From: Pleomorphomonas carboxyditropha
GTDB lineage: Bacteria > Pseudomonadota > Alphaproteobacteria > Rhizobiales > Pleomorphomonadaceae
Assembly (NCBI RefSeq): GCF_002770725.1
Contig: NZ_NQVN01000003.1
Coordinates: 186,001-250,000, forward strand
Reading direction: 5' to 3'
DNA length: 64,000 nucleotides
A program made the position numbers and the translations under genes. The notes under the pieces are model-generated. The model was not told the DNA's origin. It worked only from the letters and a program-made list of their open reading frames with translations, and did no database searches. Below, in pieces: positions 30,637 to 40,302 of the stretch; positions within the stretch are counted from its first letter, which is position 1; each line of letters opens with the position of its first letter.

Positions 30637-32493
30637 ATGCCCGCCTATCGTTCCCGCACCTCCACCCACGGCCGCAACATGGCCGGCGCCCGCGGCCTGT
30701 GGCGCGCCACCGGCGTCAAGGAAAGCGATTTCGGCAAGCCGATCATCGCCGTGGTCAACTCCTTCACCCAGTTCGTGCCCGGTCACGTGCACCTCAAGGA
30801 CCTCGGCCAACTGGTCGCCCGCGAGATCGAGGCGGCCGGCGGCCTTGCCAAGGAATTCAACACCATCGCCGTCGACGACGGCATCGCCATGGGCCACGAC
30901 GGCATGCTGTATTCGCTGCCTTCGCGCGATCTCATCGCCGACAGCGTCGAGTACATGGTCAATGCCCATTGCGCCGACGCCATGGTCTGCATTTCCAACT
31001 GCGACAAGATCACGCCCGGCATGCTGCTGGCGGCGCTGCGCCTCAACGTCCCGGCGGTCTTCGTGTCCGGCGGGCCGATGGAAGCCGGCAAGGTGCTGCT
31101 CACGTCGGGCGTCACCAAGTCGGTCGACCTGATCGACGCCATGGTGGCGGCCGCCGACGACAAGGTGTCGGATGCCGACGTGCGCTCCTACGAGCGGTCG
31201 GCCTGTCCGACCTGCGGCTCCTGCTCGGGCATGTTCACCGCCAACTCGATGAACTGCCTCACCGAGGCGCTCGGCCTCAGCCTGCCCGGCAACGGCTCGG
31301 TGCTGGCGACGCACGCCGACCGCAAGGCGCTGTTCCAGAAGGCCGGCCGGCTGATCGTCGATCTCTGCAAGCGCTATTACGAAGGCAACGACGAGAGCGT
31401 GCTGCCGCGCTCGATCGCCTCCTTCGCCGCCTTCGAGAACGCCATGACGCTCGACATCTCCATGGGCGGCTCGACCAACACGGTGCTGCACCTGTTGGCC
31501 GCCGCCCAGGAGGCCGGCGTCGATTTCACCATGGCCGACATCGACCGCCTCAGCCGCCGCGTACCCTGCCTTTCCAAGGTGGCGCCGGCCGTCGCCAACA
31601 TCCACATGGAGGACGTGCACCGGGCCGGCGGCATCTTCGGCCTGCTCGGCGAGCTGGATCGCGGCGGCCTTCTCAACACCGACCTGCCGACCGTCCACGC
31701 GCCGACGCTGAAGGCGGCGATCGGCGAGTGGGACGTCATGCAGTCCAATTCCGAAGCCGTCCGCACCTTCTTCGCGGCGGCGCCCGGCGGCGTGCCGTCG
31801 CTCGAGGCGTTCAGCCAGGACCGGCGATGGAACGAGCTCGACGTCGACCGCGAGAAAGGCGTCATCCGCTCGGTGGAGCACGCCTATTCCAAGGACGGCG
31901 GCCTCGCCGTGCTGTTCGGCAACATCGCGCAGGACGGCTGTATCGTGAAGACGGCCGGCGTCGACGAGTCGATCCTCGTCTTCGAGGGCGACGTGAAGAT
32001 CTTCGAAAGCCAGGAAGCGGCGGTGAAGGGCATCCTCGGCGGCGACGTCAAGGCCGGCGACGTGGTGGTGATCCGCTACGAAGGCCCCAAGGGCGGCCCG
32101 GGCATGCAGGAAATGCTCTATCCGACGAGCTACCTGAAGTCGAAGGGCCTCGGCAAGGCCTGCGCGCTTCTGACCGACGGCCGCTTCTCGGGCGGCACTT
32201 CGGGCCTGTCCATCGGCCACGCGTCGCCGGAAGCCGCCGAGGGCGGCGCCATCGGCCTGGTCGAGGCGGGCGACCGTATCCGCATCGACATTCCGAAGCG
32301 CAGCATCGAACTCCTGGTCTCCGACGACGTCCTGGCCTCGCGCCGCGCCGCCATGGAGGCCAAGGGCAAGGCGGCCTGGAAGCCGGTCGCGCCGCGCTCG
32401 CGCAAGATATCGGCGGCGCTGCGCGCCTATGCCGCCATGGCGACGTCGGCGGCCAAGGGCGCCGTGCGCGACGTGAGCCAGATCGAGCGCTGA
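30637..32493 (+). CDS. ilvD: Dihydroxy-acid dehydratase IlvD
   Basis: This 618-residue iron-sulfur enzyme dehydrates 2,3-dihydroxy-3-methylbutanoate/pentanoate in valine and isoleucine synthesis. It is nearly colinear with E. coli IlvD (616). Cluster cysteines are C122 ([10 protein letters not shown]) and the C190/C193/C196 group ([11 protein letters not shown]); the Mg-site [16 protein letters not shown] is intact. ATG 30637 gives the family start [17 protein letters not shown] 30625 would add four residues. Confidence 0.97.
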   Translation: MPAYRSRTSTHGRNMAGARGLWRATGVKESDFGKPIIAVVNSFTQFVPGHVHLKDLGQLVAREIEAAGGLAKEFNTIAVDDGIAMGHDGMLYSLPSRDLIADSVEYMVNAHCADAMVCISNCDKITPGMLLAALRLNVPAVFVSGGPMEAGKVLLTSGVTKSVDLIDAMVAAADDKVSDADVRSYERSACPTCGSCSGMFTANSMNCLTEALGLSLPGNGSVLATHADRKALFQKAGRLIVDLCKRYYEGNDESVLPRSIASFAAFENAMTLDISMGGSTNTVLHLLAAAQEAGVDFTMADIDRLSRRVPCLSKVAPAVANIHMEDVHRAGGIFGLLGELDRGGLLNTDLPTVHAPTLKAAIGEWDVMQSNSEAVRTFFAAAPGGVPSLEAFSQDRRWNELDVDREKGVIRSVEHAYSKDGGLAVLFGNIAQDGCIVKTAGVDESILVFEGDVKIFESQEAAVKGILGGDVKAGDVVVIRYEGPKGGPGMQEMLYPTSYLKSKGLGKACALLTDGRFSGGTSGLSIGHASPEAAEGGAIGLVEAGDRIRIDIPKRSIELLVSDDVLASRRAAMEAKGKAAWKPVAPRSRKISAALRAYAAMATSAAKGAVRDVSQIER

Positions 32494-32501
32494 CAAAGGA
32501 A

Positions 32502-32524
32502 GAGGGCGGCGGGCGGCCGCCCTC
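32502..32524 (+). terminator. Hairpin after ilvD, possible terminator
   Basis: GAGGGCGGC (32502-32510), GGGCG loop, GCCGCCCTC (32516-32524). The stem is perfect at 9 bp, but no T-run follows, so it may be a weak or factor-assisted end. Confidence 0.45.
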
Positions 32525-32710
32525 CCGATGGCCGCCAAACCGATCGATCGGCTCCGCATGCCTCGCATCGGCCGTTCGCCGGGCCGGCGGCGCACGGCGG
32601 CGGCGGATTGTGCGGCGCCCGATAACCGCCCGAATTTGCATATCAAATCAGTTGTGCAACAAGTCGCCGATTCCGCCTGTTTCGGACGGTTCTGTTGTTT
32701 CGATTCATCC

Positions 32711-32720
32711 AAAGCGCTTT
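32711..32720. promoter_or_regulatory. LacI-type operator copy 1 upstream of thuAB
   Basis: AAAGCGCTTT is a perfect palindrome with CG at its centre, the usual form of a LacI-family site. An identical copy stands exactly 100 bases downstream at 32811-32820. The 457 bases between ilvD and thuA hold these sites and no gene. Confidence 0.6.
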
Positions 32721-32794
32721 TATTATTTCGCTATCCAAAATATGTTCGATGGAACAAGCAATTGCCCGACTGGCGCATCCTTATCGGGCGGCCC

Positions 32795-32824
32795 TTGACA
32801 AGTGTCATTAAAAGCGCTTTGAAT
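32795..32824 (+). promoter_or_regulatory. thuAB promoter with LacI-type operator copy 2 inside
   Basis: TTGACA (32795-32800) is a perfect -35; TTGAAT (32819-32824) is a fair -10 at 18 bases spacing. The operator AAAGCGCTTT (32811-32820) lies in the spacer and overlaps the -10, so a bound repressor would block RNA polymerase; copy 1 at -100 would allow looping. Confidence 0.55.
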
Positions 32825-32950
32825 AGCCAGGAAGCAAGATGCCGCGTCTCGTCCCATATCGCCCGAGGAGGGCCGGCGGGCCGGACCTTGCCGCGGCTTC
32901 GGCGGACACGCATCAACCGCGCCGGACCGCTCATCCCCGGGAGGACTTCC

Positions 32951-33736
32951 ATGACCATTCGCGCCACCGTCTTCGGCGAGAACGTTCACGAGCAGACCAG
33001 CCAGGTCGTTCGTGACCTCTACCCCGATGGCATGCACAGCACCATCGCCGACGCCCTCAACGTCGATCCGTCCATCGAAGCGAGCTGGGTGACGCTGCAG
33101 ATGGCCGAGCACGGTCTGACCGCCGAAAAGCTCGCCGCCACCGACGTGCTGGTCTGGTGGGGCCACGCCGCCCACGGCGAAGTCAAGGACGAGATCGTCG
33201 AGCGCGTCGCCAAGCGCGTCTGGGAAGGCATGGGCCTGCTCGTCCTCCACTCCGGGCATTTCTCGAAGATCTTCAAGCGGCTGATGGGTACGCCCTGCGC
33301 GCTCAAATGGCGCGAGGCCGGCGAGCGCGAGCGCCTCTGGGTGGTCAACCGCAATCATCCGATCGCCGCCGGCCTGCCGGAGAAGATCGAGCTCGACATG
33401 GAAGAGATGTACGGCGAGCCCTTCTCGGTTCCCGAGCCGGATGAAACCGTATTCATCTCCTGGTTCCAGGGCGGCGAGGTGTTCCGCTCCGGCCTCTGCT
33501 ACAAGCGCGGCGCCGGCAAGATCTTCTATTTCCGCCCCGGTCATGAAGCCTACCCCACCTATCACGACGAGAACGTGCTGACCGTGCTGCGCAATGCCGT
33601 GAAATGGGCCTACAACCCGGCCCCCGCCTGGACGGCGATCACCGAGGCGCCCAACGTGCCGGTCGACAAGGCGCCGGAGCCGATCAAGGAACGCGGCCTC
33701 ACCATCCACGCCAAGGGCGCTCCCGGCCTGCGCTGA
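32951..33736 (+). CDS. thuA: ThuA-type trehalose utilisation protein
   Basis: This 261-residue ThuA-domain protein has a class I glutamine amidotransferase-like fold: [38 protein letters not shown] and [18 protein letters not shown]. In Sinorhizobium thuA and thuB oxidise trehalose or related disaccharides toward 3-keto sugars. GGGAGGACTTCC precedes the ATG. It is followed by thuB after 75 bases, and the pair stands without a transporter gene here. Confidence 0.85.
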   Translation: MTIRATVFGENVHEQTSQVVRDLYPDGMHSTIADALNVDPSIEASWVTLQMAEHGLTAEKLAATDVLVWWGHAAHGEVKDEIVERVAKRVWEGMGLLVLHSGHFSKIFKRLMGTPCALKWREAGERERLWVVNRNHPIAAGLPEKIELDMEEMYGEPFSVPEPDETVFISWFQGGEVFRSGLCYKRGAGKIFYFRPGHEAYPTYHDENVLTVLRNAVKWAYNPAPAWTAITEAPNVPVDKAPEPIKERGLTIHAKGAPGLR

Positions 33737-33811
33737 GCGAGCCTTCAAGCGGCCGGCAGCCGTCTGCCGGCCGTCGTTCCTTCCGCCTTCCTGCCCACGG
33801 ACCCTTCCCAC

Positions 33812-34864
33812 ATGCGCCTCATCATCGTCGGCACCGGCAGCATGGCCCGCCACCATGCCAAGCATTTCGCCCAGATTCGCGGTGTCAAAATCGTCGGCTG
33901 CGTCGACATCTTCCCGGAACTGGCCACCGCCTTCGCCAAGGAATTCAACATTCCCCACACGTTCGCCACGGTGGAGGACGCCATCGTCTGGGGCAAGTTC
34001 GACTCGGCGGCCAACGTCACCACCGATCTCGCCCACCATCCGACCACCATGGCGCTGCTCACCGCCGGCAAGCACGTGCTGTGCGAAAAGCCGCTGGCCA
34101 CCAACTATGCCCACGCGCTGGAAATGACCGAGGCGGCCGAAAAGGCCGGCCTGGTCGGCATGGTGAACCTCAGCTATCGCAACGTTCCCGAGATCCACAA
34201 GATGCACCAGATGGTCACCTCGGGTGTCATCGGCGACGTCAAGCACGTGGAGGCAAGCTATCTGCAAAGCTGGCTGACCGGCACGCACTGGGGCGACTGG
34301 CGGACCGAGAGCCGCTGGCTGTGGCGCCTGTCGGAAAATCACGGCTCCAAGGGCGTCATCGGCGACGTCGGCATTCACATTCTCGACTTCGCCTCGTTCG
34401 GCGCCGGCACCGACGTGACGCGATTGTTCGGCCGCCTGAAGACCTTCCACAAGGCGCCCGACGACAAGATCGGCGAATACACGCTCGACGCCAACGACAG
34501 CTTCGCCGGCACGCTCGAGTTCGAGAACGGCGCCATCGGCGTCATCCATGCCTCGCGCTTCGCCACCGGCTACGCCAACACGCTGCGTGTCCGGGTATTC
34601 GGCGACAAGGGCGCCCTGGAAATCCAGAACGGCTCCGACGGCACCTGGCTGCGCGTCTGCAAGGGCGAAAAGGATATCAACAGCCAGACCTGGCGTCCCG
34701 TCACGGCCAAGCCGGTGCCGATGAACTACAAGCGGTTCGTCGATGCGGTGAAGGCCGGCGGCACCCTGGAGCCGAGCTTCCGCCGGGCCGCCGAACTGCA
34801 ACGCATCCTCGATGCGTCCTTCGAGACGGAGAGGCTGAGGACCGAGCTGGCCGTCGCCGGCTGA
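33812..34864 (+). CDS. thuB: Gfo/Idh/MocA family oxidoreductase ThuB
   Basis: This 350-residue NAD(P)-dependent dehydrogenase has the Rossmann start LIIVGTGSMARHHAKHF and the family hallmark CEKPLATN at about residue 91. It pairs with thuA as in the S. meliloti thuEFGKAB locus, presumably oxidising a glucosyl sugar at C3. The last gene of the thuAB unit, it ends just before a terminator. Confidence 0.85.
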   Translation: MRLIIVGTGSMARHHAKHFAQIRGVKIVGCVDIFPELATAFAKEFNIPHTFATVEDAIVWGKFDSAANVTTDLAHHPTTMALLTAGKHVLCEKPLATNYAHALEMTEAAEKAGLVGMVNLSYRNVPEIHKMHQMVTSGVIGDVKHVEASYLQSWLTGTHWGDWRTESRWLWRLSENHGSKGVIGDVGIHILDFASFGAGTDVTRLFGRLKTFHKAPDDKIGEYTLDANDSFAGTLEFENGAIGVIHASRFATGYANTLRVRVFGDKGALEIQNGSDGTWLRVCKGEKDINSQTWRPVTAKPVPMNYKRFVDAVKAGGTLEPSFRRAAELQRILDASFETERLRTELAVAG

Positions 34865-34886
34865 TACGGTTTCGTAGGCAAATCCG

Positions 34887-34920
34887 AGGCCGCCGGGCTG
34901 ATCCGGCGGCCTTTTCGTTT
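34887..34920 (+). terminator. Rho-independent terminator of thuAB
   Basis: AGGCCGCCGG (34887-34896), GCTGAT, CCGGCGGCCT (34903-34912) followed by TTTCGTTT. Confidence 0.9.
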
Positions 34921-35002
34921 CGCCGGGACAAGCCGGCTTATTAAATGGGATTCCCGGCGGTAGCGGGTTGTCCCGGAAAGTCCGGTCCGTCGCCGCGACA
35001 AC

Positions 35003-35031
35003 AAAAAACCGGCGTCCCGAAGGCCGCCGGC
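35003..35031 (-). terminator. Terminator of the ackA-pta operon
   Basis: On the minus strand CCGGCG (35030-35025) and CGCCGG (35014-35009) pair across a 10-base loop, followed by six T (AAAAAA at 35003-35008 on plus). It lies 28 bases after the pta stop. A-rich/T-rich flanks on both sides suggest it also works on the plus strand. Confidence 0.8.
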
Positions 35032-35058
35032 TTTTGTTCGATCCGTTTGCCGCCGCCT

Positions 35059-37179
35059 TTACTCGGCAGCGGCGGCAGCCTGTACCGGCTGCGCGTTCTG
35101 GCTGACCTGGATGGCGGTCAGCGCGATGGTGTAGACGATGTCGTCGACCAGGGCGCCGCGCGACAGGTCGTTCACCGGCTTGCGGAGACCCTGCAGCATC
35201 GGACCGACCGACACGACGTTGGCCGAACGCTGCACCGCCTTGTAGGTGGTGTTGCCGGTGTTGAGGTCGGGGAAGACGAAGACGTTGGCGTGGCCGGCCA
35301 CCGGCGAGCCCGGCGCCTTCTGCTTGCCGACGCTCTCGACCGAGGCGGCGTCGTACTGGATCGGGCCGTCGACCAGGAGGTCGGGGCGATTCTCCATCAC
35401 CTTGAGCGTGGCGGCGCGCACCTTGTCGACGTCGCTGCCCGTACCGGAGGTGCCGGTCGAGTAGGAGATCATGGCGACGCGCGGGTCGATGCCGAAGGAA
35501 CGGGCGCTGTCGGCCGACTGGCAGGCGATCTCGGCCAGTTCGTCCGCCGACGGGTCGGGGTTGATGGCGCAGTCGCCGTAGACCAGCACCTGGTCGGGCA
35601 TCAGCATGAAGAACACGCTGGACACGATGGAGTTGCCGGGTGCGGTCTTGATGAGCTGCAACGCCGGGCGCACCGTCGAGGCCGTCGTGTGAACGGCGCC
35701 GGACACCAGGCCGTCGACGTCGCCCATGGCGAGCATCATGGTGGCGAGCACCACGTTGTCCTCGAGCTGCGCCTCCGCCTGCGGCGGGGTCAGACCCTTC
35801 GACTTCCTGAGCTCGACCATCGGCGCCACGTAGCTGGCGCGCACCTTGGACGGATCGAGGATTTCCAGCTCCGGCGGCAGTTCGATGCCGTGGGTGGTGG
35901 CGACGTCCTTGATCGCCTTGGGATCGCCGACCAGCACGCAGCGGGCGATGCGCTTCTGCGTGCAGATGACGGCGGCCTTGATGGTGCGCGGCTCGTCGCC
36001 CTCCGGCAGCACGATGCGGCGGTTGGCGGCGCGCGCCTCCTGGATCATGCGGTGGCGGAACATCGGCGGCGTCATCAGGCCGCCGTTGCCGCGTGCCGTC
36101 GCCGGGGCGAGCGGCGCGAGGTCGATGTGGTCGGCCACGTGCTCGAGCAGCTTTTCCATGCGCTCGGCGTCCTCGTGACGGACGCGGCGGTCCATCGAAT
36201 TGAGGCGGACGGCGACGTCGTAGGTCTGCAACTCGGTGGTCAGCACCGGCAGGTCGCCGAAGCGCGGCGACAGGAACTCGGAGATGGACGGCGCCATCGG
36301 CTCGTCGCAGGTGAGCAGCAGACCGGCGATCGGCATGCCGGAAGACCTGGCCAGCGTCGTGGTGATGATGATGTCGGAGCGATCGCCGGGGGTGACCACC
36401 AGCGTGCCGGGCTTCAGCGCCTTCACCACCTTGTCGGGGCTGCGCGCGCCGATGACGATCTCGCCGACGCGCGCCTTCTTGATGTCGCCGGGCCTGAGGA
36501 TGCCGAAGCCGAGGTCGGAGGCGACGTCGATCAGGCGCGGCGCATTGAGCGCCGGCTCGTCGGAGGTGACGGCGAGCACCGGCACGCCGATATTGGCCGC
36601 CTCGAGCGCCTTGGAGAACTCCTCCGCCTTGACGTCGCCGCCGCGGGCGCGGCCGACGATCAGGCCGGCAAACGGACGGCCCTCGGCGAGGAAGCGGTGC
36701 TGGGCGTCGGCGAGATCGCCGACGATCGACTTGACGGTGGCGTCGAGACCGGGAACCACCGGGATGATCTCGGCCGACAGCGACCGGCCCATGGCGATGT
36801 CGAGGTCGATGGTCAGCGGATGGGTGGTCGACGGCAGAAGACCTTCGACCACCACGATGGAGCGGTTGCCGCGCGCCTCCTCGACCAGTTCGACGATCTC
36901 CTCGAGCAGCGTGAAGAGATTGCCGGTGCGGATCATCTCCTCGGCGCGCTCGGCGGGGATCGGGTCGGGCGTGTTGAGGCCGAGCAGCGTGCGGGCGAAA
37001 TGCACCGAGCGGTCGAGCCCGTCGGGATAGGCCTCGGGATCGGCCACCGGCTTGGCAAAGCCGACGTCGTAGCCTTCGCGCTGGAAGGCGCGGACGAGGC
37101 CGAGCGCCACCGAGGAAATGCCCTGCTGGCTGGAGGTGGGCGCCAGGAAGAACGTGCGGTAGGAGGGTTTCGGAGTCAT
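35059..37179 (-). CDS. pta: Phosphate acetyltransferase, long form
   Basis: This 706-residue enzyme interconverts acetyl-CoA and acetyl phosphate. It is the long form: an N-terminal P-loop-like cobyrinic synthase-type region (TFFLAPTSSQQGISSVALGL), a central DRTGG domain, and the C-terminal catalytic PTA_PTB domain from about residue 370 with RRIVLPEGDEPRTIKAA, SGAVHTTASTVRPALQLIK and RDLLVDGPIQYDAASVE-like PDLLVDGPIQYD. It follows ackA by 19 bases and ends before a terminator. Confidence 0.96.
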   Translation of the reverse strand: MTPKPSYRTFFLAPTSSQQGISSVALGLVRAFQREGYDVGFAKPVADPEAYPDGLDRSVHFARTLLGLNTPDPIPAERAEEMIRTGNLFTLLEEIVELVEEARGNRSIVVVEGLLPSTTHPLTIDLDIAMGRSLSAEIIPVVPGLDATVKSIVGDLADAQHRFLAEGRPFAGLIVGRARGGDVKAEEFSKALEAANIGVPVLAVTSDEPALNAPRLIDVASDLGFGILRPGDIKKARVGEIVIGARSPDKVVKALKPGTLVVTPGDRSDIIITTTLARSSGMPIAGLLLTCDEPMAPSISEFLSPRFGDLPVLTTELQTYDVAVRLNSMDRRVRHEDAERMEKLLEHVADHIDLAPLAPATARGNGGLMTPPMFRHRMIQEARAANRRIVLPEGDEPRTIKAAVICTQKRIARCVLVGDPKAIKDVATTHGIELPPELEILDPSKVRASYVAPMVELRKSKGLTPPQAEAQLEDNVVLATMMLAMGDVDGLVSGAVHTTASTVRPALQLIKTAPGNSIVSSVFFMLMPDQVLVYGDCAINPDPSADELAEIACQSADSARSFGIDPRVAMISYSTGTSGTGSDVDKVRAATLKVMENRPDLLVDGPIQYDAASVESVGKQKAPGSPVAGHANVFVFPDLNTGNTTYKAVQRSANVVSVGPMLQGLRKPVNDLSRGALVDDIVYTIALTAIQVSQNAQPVQAAAAAE

Positions 37180-37198
37180 GGCCTTCGTCCCTTTCGCA

Positions 37199-38410
37199 TC
37201 AGGCGTTGGCAGGCAGGAGACCGGCGAGGCGGGCCGTGTCCTCGGCGATCACGCGCTCTTCGTCGGTCGGCACGACGATGGCCACCGGCTTTCTCGACCG
37301 AGAGACGATACCACTCTTGCCACCGAAGATGGTGGCATTGGCTTCCTCGTCGAGGTCGAGCCCGAGAGCCGACAGGCGCTTCAGCGTCTTGGCCCGGATA
37401 TAGGCGGAATTCTCACCGATGCCGCCGGTGAAGGCAACGGCATCGAGGCGCGGCAGGGCGGCGGTCAGGGCGCCGATGTAGCGGCAGAGGCGGAAGACGA
37501 AGACGTCGAGCGTCTCCTCGGCCTGATGGTTGCCGGCCTGGGCCGCCTCGGTCAGCGTGCGGCAGTCGTTGGAGAGTTCCGACAGGCCGAGCAGGCCGCT
37601 CTCGCGGTTGGCCATCTTCTCGAGGCCGTCGACGTCGAGGCCGGTCTTCTTGGCGATGTAGGCGAGCGCGCCGTAGTCGACGTCGCCGGTGCGGGTGCCC
37701 ATGACCAGGCCCTCGAGCGGGGTGAGGCCCATCGAGGTATCGACGCACTTGCCGTTCAGCACGGCGGTGGCCGACGAGCCGTTGCCGAGGTGGCAGACGA
37801 CGACGCCGCTGTCGTTGGGATCGAGGCCGAGCAGACGGATGGTTTCGCCGGACACATAGCGGTGCGAGGTGCCGTGGGCGCCGTAGCGGCGGACGCCGAG
37901 GTCGCGGTAGTACTTGCGCGGCAGGGCGTAGAGGAAAGCCTCCGGCTTCATGGTCTGGTGGAAGGCGGTATCGAACACCGCCACCTGCGTCAATTTCGGG
38001 AAGGCGTGGACGGCGGCGCGCATGCCGATCGCGTGCGCCGGATTATGCAGCGGCGCGAAAGGACAGGTGCCGATTTCCTCGATCATCGCATCGTCGGTGA
38101 CGATGCAGCTCTCGGTGAAACGCTCGCCACCGTTGACGACCCGGTGGCCGACCGCCGCGACGCGCTCGAACCAGCCGCGCTCCTTGAGGAAGGCCATCAG
38201 CGCGTCGACGGCGCCCTGGTGGTTGGTGGGGACCAGCGCGGTCTTGTTCTTGGTGCCGTCGACGTCGATGCGGATCGAGGCATCGCTCTGGCCAAGGCGC
38301 TCGGCAAGGCCCGAGGCCAGCGGCTGGCGTTCGCCGAGCGGGTAGATGGCGAACTTCAGCGACGAGGAGCCGCTGTTGATGACCAGGATCAGGGGGGAAG
38401 ATGTCGACAT
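37199..38410 (-). CDS. ackA: Acetate kinase
   Basis: This 403-residue ASKHA kinase makes ATP and acetate from acetyl phosphate. Signatures are VINSGSSSLKFAIY (residues 11-24), HRVVNGGERF, TAFHQTMKP and FTGGIGENS. Length matches E. coli AckA (400). ATG 38410 starts MSTSSPLILVINSG. First gene of ackA-pta; a large inverted repeat stands about 65 bases upstream. Confidence 0.96.
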   Translation of the reverse strand: MSTSSPLILVINSGSSSLKFAIYPLGERQPLASGLAERLGQSDASIRIDVDGTKNKTALVPTNHQGAVDALMAFLKERGWFERVAAVGHRVVNGGERFTESCIVTDDAMIEEIGTCPFAPLHNPAHAIGMRAAVHAFPKLTQVAVFDTAFHQTMKPEAFLYALPRKYYRDLGVRRYGAHGTSHRYVSGETIRLLGLDPNDSGVVVCHLGNGSSATAVLNGKCVDTSMGLTPLEGLVMGTRTGDVDYGALAYIAKKTGLDVDGLEKMANRESGLLGLSELSNDCRTLTEAAQAGNHQAEETLDVFVFRLCRYIGALTAALPRLDAVAFTGGIGENSAYIRAKTLKRLSALGLDLDEEANATIFGGKSGIVSRSRKPVAIVVPTDEERVIAEDTARLAGLLPANA

Positions 38411-38758
38411 CGGCGATACTCTATCGATTCTCGTTGGATTGACCGAGGATACGGCGAGCGGCGGCGCCCCCGTCATACCAAATCTCGTGGATTTGCGGCG
38501 AATATCCGAGATCGGGTAGATTTGGTATGCGGCCCACCCCGTACCAAAATCAGGGTTGTGAAAACGAAGGAAACATCGCCGATCCTAACGCGATCCAATT
38601 TATATTTTCTTTTCATGACTTTAACAAAAACTGTCGCCCGCATTCACGGAATGGCTCGGGCAAGAGCAATGCGCAAGACGCAGACGAGCCGCCCGGCAGC
38701 GGCATAAGTACGCGCCGCCGAACAGCTTTTTTAATATCGACTGCTTGCCGGCTGCCGT
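38411..38758. other. Intergenic region upstream of ackA
   Basis: These 348 bases carry the ackA promoter region and the inverted repeat at 38474-38529, described separately. The right part (38580-38740) is A/T-rich for this genome, with a T-run at 38728-38734. I see no supported gene; a 30-codon frame at 38615-38707 has no ribosome binding site. Confidence 0.5.
38474..38529. repeat. Inverted repeat with 12-bp arms, upstream of ackA
   Basis: CATACCAAATCT (38474-38485) and AGATTTGGTATG (38518-38529) are exact reverse complements around 32 bases. Inside, ATCTCG-TGGAT (38482-38492) and ATCCGAGAT (38504-38512) nearly pair as well. It can be a pair of regulator half-sites for ackA or a dispersed palindromic element. 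Confidence 0.75.
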
Positions 38759-40135
38759 TCAGGCGCGGCCGAAGCGATCCTTCAGATAGCGATAGAGGGC
38801 GCGGATCGCCTGCGCCTCGCCACCCTCCGGCCGGCCGGGCCGGGCCGCCGGCACCCAGGCGAAGATGTCGGCGTGCACCCAGGTCTTCGCCTGCTCGACG
38901 AAGCGGCCGAGGAACAGGGCGGCGGTGATCGAGCCGGCAAAGCCGCCGGGCGCCACGTTGTTGAGGTCGGCGATCTTCGACTTCAGCCCGTCCTCGTAGG
39001 GCGCCCACAGGGGCAAGCGCCAGAGCGGGTCGCCGGCGGCGAGGCCGGCCGCCGCGAGGTCGGCCGCGAAGGCGTCGTCGCGCGTATAGAAGGGGGGAAT
39101 GTCCGGCCCCAGCGCGACGCGGGCGGCGCCGGTGAGCGTGGCGAGGTCGACCAGCAGGTCCGGCGCCTCGTCGTCGGCGAACGCCAGCGCGTCGGCGAGG
39201 ATCAGGCGCCCCTCGGCGTCGGTGTCGCCGATCTGGACGGTGAGGCCCTTGCGCGACGGGAAAACGTCGCCCGGCCGGAAGCTGGCGCCGGAGATGGCGT
39301 TCTCGACGATGGGAAGCACGACGCGCAGGCGCAGGTCGAGGCCGGCCTCCATGATCAGGCGGGCGAGACCGAGCACGTTGGCGGCGCCGCCCATGTCCTT
39401 CTTCATCAGCAGCATGTAGCTGCCGCCCTTGATATCGAGGCCGCCGGTGTCGAAGACGACGCCCTTGCCGACCAGCGACACCTTCGGCGCGTCGGCCCGG
39501 CCCCAGGTGAAGGTGATGAGGCGCGCCTGCCGGCTGGAGCCGCGCCCCACCGCCTCGATCAGCGGAAACTCGCGGGCCAGCAGGTCGTCGCCGAGATATT
39601 CCTCGAACACCGCGCCATGCGCCGTCGCCAGCTCGCGCGCGGCGGCGGCGAGCTCGGCCGGCCCGAGATCGTTGGCCGGCGTATTGACGAGGTCGCGCAC
39701 CATGAAGACGGCGGCGGCCACCCGTTCGGCCTCGGCGCCCTCCTCGCCGTCGGGCAGGACAAGACGGGGCGCGTCGGTCTTCGGCTTCAAATAACGCTCG
39801 AAGCGGTAGGCGCCGAGCGCGAAGCCGAGCGCCGCCTCGCCCGGGCCGCCCGGCCAGCCTTCGAGACGGTAGGTACCGGCGGGCAGCCCCGTCGCGAGCT
39901 TGCCGGCGAGAAGCGGCGGCCGCGCCTTCTCCTCGCGACCGAGGCCGAACAGCACGGCCGTTACCTCGCCCCCGGCATTCGGCAGCAGCAGGATCGTTCC
40001 CTCATCGGCGGAGAAGGCGTTGGCTTTCGCCCAGGCGGCGGCGCCGAGCTCGGCGAGCTTGGCCTCGAGGCCCTCGGCGGTCACGGCATGGACGGGAACG
40101 GCGGCTTCATCGGCGGCGGCGAAAACGGACAGCAA
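38759..40135 (-). CDS. Leucyl aminopeptidase family protein (M17)
   Basis: This 458-residue M17 metallopeptidase removes N-terminal residues in the cytoplasm. Metal and catalytic motifs are VGKGVVFDTGGLDIKGG, KKDMGGAANVLGL and GDTDAEGRLILADALAFA, where NTDAEGRL of classic PepA reads DTDAEGRL, as in the PepB-like subgroup. The N-terminal domain (1-150) is short and diverged. The start is a TTG at 40135 with GGAG 9 bases upstream; no ATG fits, so the exact start is uncertain. Confidence 0.9.
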   Translation of the reverse strand: MLSVFAAADEAAVPVHAVTAEGLEAKLAELGAAAWAKANAFSADEGTILLLPNAGGEVTAVLFGLGREEKARPPLLAGKLATGLPAGTYRLEGWPGGPGEAALGFALGAYRFERYLKPKTDAPRLVLPDGEEGAEAERVAAAVFMVRDLVNTPANDLGPAELAAAARELATAHGAVFEEYLGDDLLAREFPLIEAVGRGSSRQARLITFTWGRADAPKVSLVGKGVVFDTGGLDIKGGSYMLLMKKDMGGAANVLGLARLIMEAGLDLRLRVVLPIVENAISGASFRPGDVFPSRKGLTVQIGDTDAEGRLILADALAFADDEAPDLLVDLATLTGAARVALGPDIPPFYTRDDAFAADLAAAGLAAGDPLWRLPLWAPYEDGLKSKIADLNNVAPGGFAGSITAALFLGRFVEQAKTWVHADIFAWVPAARPGRPEGGEAQAIRALYRYLKDRFGRA

Positions 40136-40302
40136 GACGGCAAACTCCAGTTGGCATTTCCCCGAGTGTAGAGAGACGGGCGGAGGGCGGCAAGGCGAGG
40201 ATAGCGGACCGGCGGCGCCGGGTTAACCGGCCGTTAGGGTTAACAGATTACCAAGGAGGACGTCCGAGGCGGCCGCGCCGCCCTGTCATCGCGGTGGGAT
40301 TG

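Noticed and set aside
34945-38707. Long plus-strand open frames over pta and ackA
   Set aside because: Antisense to confidently identified pta and ackA; artefact of codon bias.
38615-38707. 30-codon plus-strand frame upstream of ackA
   Set aside because: No ribosome binding site and no conservation evidence.
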